Below are positions 56,195 to 64,000 of a DNA stretch of 64,000 bases, one piece after another. The notes beneath the pieces were generated by a model. That model did not search any database. It saw only the letters and a program-made list of their open reading frames with translations, and was not told where the DNA came from. This DNA comes from Cinnamomum chago (lineage: Eukaryota > Streptophyta > Magnoliopsida > Laurales > Lauraceae). Every line of letters begins with the position of its first letter. The stretch's first letter is position 1. The stretch is from positions 35,967,001 through 36,031,000 of the forward strand of contig CP142461.1 of NCBI GenBank assembly GCA_038049695.1, read 5' to 3'. The position numbers were made by a program, and so were the translations under genes.

Positions 56195-57811
56195 ATGAGG
56201 GCGGCAATCCTCTGCAACTGCACCAACAATACAGCCATTTCTCCTCTTCTCTTCTCCAAAAGATCTATTTTTTCTTCTGCTTCTCTCAAAACCCTCAGAA
56301 ACCCTAATAGCAAACATTTCTCTCCTCGATCTCTCGCTGTCGAGACCGTTGAAAGCGAAGTCTCAGAAAACGCAGAGAAGAAATCTCGCCGTCTGATCCT
56401 TCTTCGCCATGCCGAAAGCTCCTGTGACCCTTATTTGAGAGGTGAATTGAACACCCAAAACCCTCGAGCTTATTTTTCTTTCTTTCTTTTTTTTTTTTTT
56501 TTTATGTGTGTTTTTGTTTCCAGTTGTTGATTCTCCATCCTCACTTTTGCTAAGGAATGAATGTTTTGAAGAGGTTCTGGAATTCTAGAGTTAGGGTTTT
56601 TATTTTCGTTCTGGAAACTTGGTTTTATCTTCGGAATCTCTATTTAATTTGTGGTTTTTTTTTTTTTTGTCTCTTGTAGGCTGATTCATTCAGAGGAGAA
56701 AATTAAGAAAAGTAATTTGGGTGTTTAGGAGTTAGGACCTGGGGCTTAATTGTCACTGAGGGATTGGGTAGCAACTTCTCTGTTGTGTTTGGGTTAAATT
56801 TGATGTATTATTAAGACAGTGCGTCTCTGGAAGTATATTGAGAATCAGAAGTGCGTTTAGGATTGCATTTCTAGAGTCTATAGCTATTTCTGGTTTTGGA
56901 GAGACCGGTTGAGACAACCCATGGATAAGCTTGGAAAGACGCAGACAAAAAAAATTGCAGATTGTTTTTATTAATTAATTTAGAGAAGGCTTATGATTGT
57001 GTGATGATGAGCTTTATTTGGCGAGCATTGAAGAAATAAATGCTTCCCCTAATGGGTTTTCATCTTGAATATTATGGGGTGGCGAGAGGGACGCAGTGTC
57101 CAGCTGGCATTGCAGGGGTAAAGTTCCATCACAATGGGGGAGGCAATTTATACTTTTTCACGGCCATTTCCCATCAAGGATTTAAATGAGATGAACTTCT
57201 TGGCGACCACGGAGGTGTTTGGGAGTTTCACTATATCCCTTTTAACTTTCTACTTGGAAGTGATTCCTTTAATGTTGTGGGTTAGTTTGACAAAGTGAGA
57301 GTTGTGTTTGGGTGATTTGTTAACATAGAGAACATACTTGAAGATCTGAGTGTGTCGATTTTGCTTTCTTTTCACCCATCCCAAGAGAAGTGCAAATTAG
57401 GTGGAAGGTTCTTTGGCTAAATATGGGGTTGGATAGGTAAAAGATGGTCAGACAAATTCCATTCCTCCATATAAATATATTATTTTATGGGATGGAGTAC
57501 ATGTACATGTTTATCTAACAGTATCCATCTCTTATATTTAATATGTTTTATTACTTCCATAAATGCAACGAATTTGTTTCCATTTAAAAAATCCTGATGA
57601 ATATAATAGGATTATATAAAGATGCGCAAAGGGGAGTAACATGTGAGCATAGTGTGTGGAGACTAGCGACGAAAATGACTTCCATATTATAGTTGATTTG
57701 CATTTGAAGTTCTCATTTAGAACATATTTTGAGATGGTATGGGAACATACAGAGGAAACCAAAAACAGCCCCTTAAAAACATATATAAAGTTTACACACT
57801 CAAGAAACTAG

Positions 57812-57849
<38 letters not shown>

Positions 57850-60800
57850 TTAACTACATTAAATGGAGTATTGAGAAAGGACATACTAGATTGGGGTTAT
57901 GTTTAAAAGTAGGAATCACAAAGATGACCCCAAATATGCGGGAATGATTATGATTGGTCAGCTTTTTCTTATAATTGGTTATTATCCATTTAAGCGTCAA
58001 TATCCTACTTAATGTATATAGTGTTCTTAAATGATGCAATCTAAATTGTTAGAAAAGGCTATTTTCTAAAACAATGATAAGCTTGGAACTTTGTAGAAGC
58101 AGTTTGGAGTTATGGAGAGTCATATTTTTCATAAAATGACCCGAACAAAGATAAAGACATACGGAGTCAAGTTTAGCAGTTTTGAGTAAGGAGGAGGATC
58201 TTGTCAAAATTGAAAACCAATTAGTTATGTTGCCATATGGGCATATGTTTTGACACCTGATAGGACAATTGTAGAAAAAATTAGAAGGCTTGATGAGGAT
58301 TTTTGCAGGGTGGGGAAAGTGTGTCTAAGCTAGTGGAATGTCATATGATTTTTGAGTGCCACCTCAATTAAAGGGTTACTTCTATATGATTATAGTTGCC
58401 CTATTTTATTAGAGCAAGGCTAAAATCTCGTGAACTCATGCTTATGGGGCTAACCTTTGGTCCATCCAAATGGACCAAACACATGACCCCTCTAAATTGC
58501 ACATGTCCACCAACTTTCGGTCAGATCCGAATTTACTGGACCGTTGGATCGACTATGTATTGATCCAAATGGACGATTGACCATTAAACTTTTTAGCCCA
58601 TATGGAGATGATAGAAATCACGGTTGTGGTTGATTTTTTGCAGAAAGGAATATCCCAAGGAGTCCTTGAAATCCCCCCCATCCCCAGGTGGGCCCCACCA
58701 CACGCTTGAGCTTACCTTATCCAAAGCTTGAGCTTAGGAGAGCCTTGCTCATTTTATTATATAGATTATAGAATGAATGCTGGCCAACAAATAAATAGTA
58801 AGTGAACATAAATACGTGCAACAAGATGCTCATGTTAAGGTGAATGTGTGGATTAAAGAGAGGATATAAAAAGGAATGAATATACGCAAACAATTCTGCG
58901 CGTGGCTCCACTTTAAAGAAGAAATCAAGGGATATTGTTTGAGATGATTTGTGCATGTGCCAAGAGGACTCAGAAGCAGAGAATGCAAAGAACTGAAGTA
59001 TTGCATGTTCAAGGTGATAGGAAAAGGGGAGGTCAATAAAGTATTGAAATAAAGTAGTTAGAAGTTATCTTAGATTGTGGAATGGTGGAGAACTTAGTTC
59101 TGTATAAGGATGTTGGAGAAATACAATTCACTAAGCGGATCCCGAATATAGATAGAATGAGGCTAAAATGATAACAATCTGATTTTATTTTTCATATTTT
59201 AGTTTTTTTTTTCTTTTTAAACATATATTATGAAGAAAATTTTTAAATGGTGACATGATTCAAACCTAGAAACCCCCTTTTTTTTGTAAATAAACCTAGA
59301 CCCCCACTGTTGCAACACCAAGCACCTTTTAACACATCATGAACATTCACAGTGTGAAAAGGGATCATGATCATTTACTTGCATAGGAATATTCATATTT
59401 CTCAATCTTTCTAAAACAAAAGCAGCTGTGGCACATTATCCCACAAATCATTTTGATTTTGCATGGCCATTTATAAGATCGTGAGTAAAGGGCATTTCAT
59501 TCTTTTGCAAATAATGACCTTGGCGAGTGAATGAGATATCTTGCAAAAATTCATACTGAAAAAATGACATAAATGGCCTGCCATAAACTATGCAATTGGT
59601 GTGATAGTTTATGGTTAAGGCATTATTTTCCTTTTGGGTGTCCTGAATGATGCATGCGAGGACTATACTGCTTCCATCTTGCTTTAACTGATTATCTAAT
59701 ATGGCCATGATACCCAGAACATGATGGATATGATAGACATGCCATGGATACAACAGGGATGTTAATTTTACACGTAAAAAATGAAGTGTTGGATACAATA
59801 TGGTACAATTTGTTGTCTATTTTGAAGTTTCTCAGTATCATGCTAATGCCGTAGAACAAAAAATAGATGACATAAATGGTTTCTATAGTTAGATTAGATG
59901 CCTCCATTGTTTTCTCTTTCCCCTCTTTTTTTTATTTTTTATTTTTTATCCATTCCTTCATGTTAGAATTTTCATTTGCTAATGGAACTGAAAGAATTAG
60001 TTTCATTGTTCATTTATCTTTTTGATACTTGAATTTAATAACCAGATTCTGTTTTGAACAGATCATGATCGCCCTCTAAGTAAAGCTGGACGTATTGATG
60101 CTGTAAACATTTCTCACCAGCTTCAACAGATGGGTTGGATGCCTGAACTTATTTTATCTAGGTTAGGATTTCCTTAGTAGGTAGTAAATTAAATTTCATG
60201 CGGTGGTAAATTATAATTTATGCGAAAATGGCTTCCTTTCATTTCCAGTTAAGAATATTCTTCTTTGTCATTCTTGTGTTATTGCAAATAACAGAGTGCA
60301 GAACCTGAGGTGGGACTAAATTACTGAACCTTCTTGGTGGTTTTTATGATCTTATAAGTTTGCTTCACTAGTTTCTACATGTATTAATTATTTGTGATTA
60401 CTATTTAGTCCAAATACACATCCTTCTTTACAATTCCTCAATGATTCATTGATGTAGTGATGCTGCTCGAACAAAGGAAACGCTTCGAATCATGCAGGAG
60501 CATGTGCTGGGCTTTCTGGAAGCTGAAGTGCATTTTGTAGCAAGCTTTTACTCCATTGCTGCAATGGATGGGCAGACTGCAGAACACCTTCAACAAACCA
60601 TCTGTGAATATTCAAGGGACGATATATTTACAGTGATGTGAGACCTGCGGTTATTTTCTTTAAACTTCATGTTTTATCTTTTTGCTCTAGAAAAAATATC
60701 TCATTGTCCATACCAGTGAAGGGGTGCCCTTTCACTATTGCATCAACTGTTAATTTATTTTTTTCTATCGAAAATAATGCGACGACCTAGATACATAGTA

Positions 60801-63217
60801 TACTGCATTGATTTAAAAACTAGCATCTGTGTTTAGCAGGTTTGTTATTTCATTATGGCTTACTTGAAGAACTTCCACTTGACCCAAACAGTGCAGCTTT
60901 ATTAGAATAGATACCTTAACTGTGTACATTTTTAATACAAGGACAGTAGAGTACAACACATTTATACAGTACAAAAATGTCCTAGGACCACTAGCCTTTT
61001 TTTTCTATTATTATTTTTAAACAAATTAGTACACTGGAGCACAATTTAGTTTTCCTAATTGGTCTGTCAAACAATTTGATTGTGCTTAATAGTATTATCT
61101 TAACCCTCGACTTGATGGGACACCACTAAAAAAAAACTTGACTTGGCAGTGCTCAATATCTCAACATTCATGTCGTGTGTGTTTGTGAATTACCACCTAC
61201 CAAAAGAATACTCTAGATATTTCTACACCATCTACATCATTGAAGATCACCCTGGAGTCTTTTAGATAATTCCAAACCCTTAAAGATCAGTGTCGATCAA
61301 TTTGGATCTTTCCATCCAGCCAGTCATGCGCATGTCCCACCACTTGAACAGTCTTGATGCCCTTGCTACTCTAAGAAGCCTTTGACACTTCTGTAAGGTG
61401 CAACATAGGGCCAGTGGGTGCAGGAGAGGTGCTCATTACTGGTGATGGTAATGTCTTGGTGATGTTCTCTAAGTATGCCAAATGAAGTGGAAGTGTTGGC
61501 TTTGCGCTCTGGGTTTTTGTTCCTTCTTTTTCATGTTAAGCTAGTTGTGGATAGTGATTTTAGGAATGATATTGCTTGGATCTCTTCTTTCGTGATGGAT
61601 CCTTTGTAATTTCAACTCCATTAAAGAACACCCTGGAGTCTTTTAGATAATTCCAAACCCTTAATGATCAGTGTCAATCAACTTGGATCTTTCTGTCCAG
61701 CTGATCATGTGCATGTCCCACCACTTGAACTGTCATGATGCCCTTGCTACTAAGAAGCCTTTGACACTGTCGTAAGGTGCAACATAGGGCCAGTGGGTGC
61801 AGGAGGGGTGCTCAGTAATGGTGATGGTAATGTCTTGGAGATGTTCTCTAAGCATGCCAAATGAAATAGAAGTGTTGGCTATGCGCTCTGGATTTTTGTG
61901 CCTTCTTTGCATGTTAAGTTAATTGTGGATAGTGATTTTAGGAATGATATTGCTTGAGTCTCTTCTTTCGTGATGGTTCCTTGGTAATTTCAAATTCTCT
62001 TAAATGAAATCAATTTGTCGAGTTCATTTGTTGTCTTTTTTTATTCAAGTGAGTTCATTTGTGTTGGGCAATTGGCTAATGGTTTTAGTGACTCCTAGGC
62101 TAAGAAAGGGTTGGAGCGTTGCTTTTTCTATATAATTTGTGGTTACTTTGGTATATATGGCTTTTAGACTTTATGTAATCCAATCTTCTGATTGGTGTTT
62201 TCTTTTGTATTCCCTGGTTTTAATGAAATTCTTTCATGCCGAGGGGAAATAAAAAAAAGAGAGGGTCTCTTAATATCATCATTGGTCTTGGTTCGCAGTC
62301 TTACTATTTTGAATGAATTAAATACTTGACATCTTCAGTGATGCGGCGGAACGAGGATTGATGTGGGGCGGCTAGGATAGAGATGGAAGAAATTAGGGAT
62401 AAGGGGCTTCACACCTGGGATTTCTCAGGCTTCGCGCTATTTCTTTCACAGGAAAGATTCCAGAGAGCAGAAAGCACTCAATTTCTTTTCATTAACCGTC
62501 TAATGAAGCCAATAGGCATTACAATGCTTTAAATAGAAAAAGAAATAACCCTAAAACTGATCTTGATCCTCTACACTTTGATGGCCGAGATTAAAACATC
62601 CACTTAAATAACTTAAAACAGAAATATAAAACACTCTAAATAAAAATAAACTAAACAACTGAATGGGCTGGGCCCAAAGGCTGGTCGACGTACAAATCAT
62701 GGGTTTGTCCTACGGCAAGTGAGTTTTTGAAAAATCTGGTTAAAATCATTGATTTAAGAAGAAAAGGTACTGAAACATTTTGAAAAAAAGATGTAGGCAT
62801 TTTAGGGTTGATTAGGTGGATAAGTTTGTCCCATTTGGGCTTCACTCAAGAGTCTTTGTGACTAGTCAAACAAGATTTTGCATCTATTCCAGTCTAGGAT
62901 AAATCATCTCTGTGCATATGTGGGCATGTGTGTATGGATGTGTTTTTAGTATTTTGACCACTGCCTGTATCAATGGTCCAAACACCATCCATTTTTCATT
63001 CATCAAACGAACTATATAAGAAATTATGCCGAAAGATAAAGAAAACACAGATTGTAGTTTTTCTTTTCTTTTTTCCTTTTAATTTGTTATAGTTTGCAGG
63101 TGCATGGGACATAACAGGGGCTGGGAGGAGGCAGCTTCAATGTTGTCTGGTGCAGCAATAGAATTGAAGACATGTAATGCTGCCCTACTTGAAGCTACTG
63201 GTAAATCCTGGGATGAG
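56195..63217 (+). CDS. Histidine phosphatase / phosphoglycerate mutase-like, plastid type (3' end outside window)
   Basis: Four exons are visible: 56195-56441, 60062-60161, 60458-60637 and 63100-63217. All junctions are GT-AG and phases agree. The text is MRAAILCNCTNNTAIS..., RRLILLRHAESSC, DHDRPLSKAGRIDAVNIS, GWMPELILSSDAARTKETL, FYSIAAMDGQTAEHLQQ, VMCMGHNRGWEEAASMLSG and NAALLEATGKSWDE. This is the SixA-like branch of the histidine phosphatase family (His in LRHAES, second His in MGHN), like Arabidopsis At3g52155. The first ~60 residues are basic and Ser-rich, consistent with a plastid transit peptide. The physiological substrate of this branch is not known. The last exon (family: AFAL.G.GGWKL) lies past 64000. 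Intron 1 is 3.6 kb and intron 3 is 2.5 kb, both transposon-laden. No damage is seen in the coding parts. Confidence 0.9.
56930..57240 (+). mobile_element. LINE reverse-transcriptase remnant in intron 1
   Basis: In one frame the sequence reads LINLEKAYDCVMMSFIWRALKK, quoted here as two parts LINLEKAYDCV and MMSFIWRALKK, and then a stop. It matches the (D/N)FEKAYD.V.W.FLW..L block of plant LINE reverse transcriptases. The sequence beyond is too decayed to assign. Confidence 0.6.
57811..57848. repeat. (TA)n(GA)n microsatellite in intron 1
   Basis: A run of TA dinucleotides passes directly into GA dinucleotides, about 38 bp in all. Confidence 0.95.
58412..58750. mobile_element. Mutator-type MITE in intron 1
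   Basis: The ends GAGCAAGGCT and AGCCTTGCTC are perfect 10-bp inverted repeats, extended with mismatches by TCAAGC/GCTTGAGCTT words. The 9-bp target duplication ATTTTATTA is perfect (58403-58411 and 58751-58759), the size typical of Mutator elements. The 339-bp interior has no reading frame. Its termini do not resemble those of the giant MULE. Confidence 0.88.
59708..59832 (+). repeat. Dispersed repeat, copy 2 (first at 33436)
   Basis: It aligns with 33436-33575 in the same order: ATACCCAGAACATGATGG, GACATGCCATGGATAC, GAAGTGTTGGATAC, TTGTCTATTTTGAAG. It lacks the (AT)n expansion of the other copy. Confidence 0.65.
61249..61993. repeat. 381-bp tandem duplication in intron 3
   Basis: The segment starting ACCCTGGAGTCTTTTAGAT at 61249 repeats from 61630 with roughly 90-95% identity by eye and a few short indels. 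Marker words GGGCCAGTGGGTGCAGGAG and TTTTAGGAATGATATTGCTT occur in both. No protein family is recognised. Confidence 0.9.
62040..62258 (+). mobile_element. Possible LINE 3' end with poly-A
   Basis: The stretch ends CCTGGTTTTAATGAAATTC and then an A-rich tail near 62245-62258, which looks like the 3' end of a 5'-truncated LINE. No coding remnant or target duplication was found. Confidence 0.3.
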
Positions 63218-64000
63218 GTAGCATTCTCAATCTGTTTAATAAAGTTTTTTAGAATTACTTGTTTATATCTACCCAGTTACATAAGATGCCCAAACATGAG
63301 AAAAATCTGGAATATGTAATGGATTATGCCCATCACACAGATAAACCTGACTGTGTCGATGCTTAGCAAGTTTTTTGGAGTATTAGTAAACTTTTGGAGT
63401 ATTTGCATTCTGCAGTGGTAGATTCAAAATGGCATCTGCTATACAATATGGGTTATGTGAAGTGGCCATGTTCTATATGGTGCCACTTAGGATTGGTGAT
63501 CCTAACTAATGCATGTATGATTCGAGATTAATTGTTTTTGTATTAAGACCTTACAGTTCCCTTCCTTTTTTTCCTTTTGATTTTTTTATCAAATATGTCC
63601 TCACAGTTCCATTCGTATCTACATGGTTTAAAGTAGTAGTATCGAGGGCTATGGCTTATTGGCAGGTCCGGAAACTGATTGGCAAAGTATACAAGAATTA
63701 TCTCTTGTAGTGGTTTGAAGATTTTTTTTTTTTTTTTTTTTTGCTCCCTCAAAAACATTTAGAATCTAGAAAAATGTAAAATGTTATTCTTTTTTGCATC
63801 ATGTTGTAGGTAGGTTATATAGCAATTGCAAGCCCCTAGCATGTCTGTGCCTAACCTGTTTGATTGATATAGGTTAAAAGGAAAAAGAAGGTTCAAACAA
63901 AACAGATATGAGAATTTGGAAATTAAATATGTTAGACCGAAGTTTGAATCATGTATATATCCTATTTCTTTGAACAGTGATTGAATTCTCTTTTCACGAA
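63218..64000 (+). other. Intron of the phosphatase gene, running off the window
   Basis: After the donor GTAGCATTC at 63218 no segment matching the expected final exon (AFAL..., GGWKL) is found before 64000, so this is intron. It contains a T-rich tract at 63721-63742. Confidence 0.6.

Noticed and set aside
61249-61993. Alternative exons in the intron 3 tandem duplication
   Set aside because: There is no open frame shared by both copies and no match to the phosphatase family.

Overview
This is nuclear DNA from a flowering plant. The clearest sign is an intronless DYW-type PPR gene that aligns from end to end with the Arabidopsis chloroplast RNA-editing factor OTP84. A second host gene with plant-type introns and a transit-peptide-like N-terminus lies nearby. 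Between the genes is AT-rich, transposon-dense sequence with plant tRNA-derived SINEs, hAT, PIF/Harbinger and Mutator elements. I cannot narrow the species further from sequence alone.

Layout. Positions 1-33,600 hold no host gene I can defend. This part contains an almost complete PIF/Harbinger transposon with both of its genes (125-3431), several small hAT- and Tourist-type MITEs with readable target duplications, four copies of a SINE family that uses two different tRNA-like heads on one shared tail, LINE scraps, minisatellites and a recent 254-bp tandem duplication. Positions 33,619-36,285 carry the OTP84 gene on the minus strand. Positions 56,195 to beyond the right edge carry a chloroplast-type histidine phosphatase/phosphoglycerate-mutase-like gene on the plus strand. 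Four exons are visible, its introns are full of transposon debris, and its 3' end lies outside the window.

The outstanding object lies between those two genes. From about 38,320 to 56,104 there is one giant Mutator-like element (MULE) built as a near-perfect palindrome. Two arms of about 7 kb (about 95% identical where I counted) face each other across a single transposase gene. Each arm carries the same plant-mobile-domain (PMD) plus ULP1-protease gene pointing inward and the same array of hairpin-forming satellite units; the hairpin motif recurs at the element's outer ends. The arms differ at one slot: the left holds two exons and introns captured from a threonyl-tRNA synthetase gene, and the right holds a different sequence I do not recognise. 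Later insertions into the palindrome are a Tourist MITE in the left arm (the right arm preserves the empty site) and a 2.2-kb solo LTR in the right-arm array. The geometry resembles the maize Mu killer locus, whose transcript folds back and silences MuDR. The right end of the element lies about 25 bp from the TATA box of the phosphatase gene, so the element may shape that promoter.
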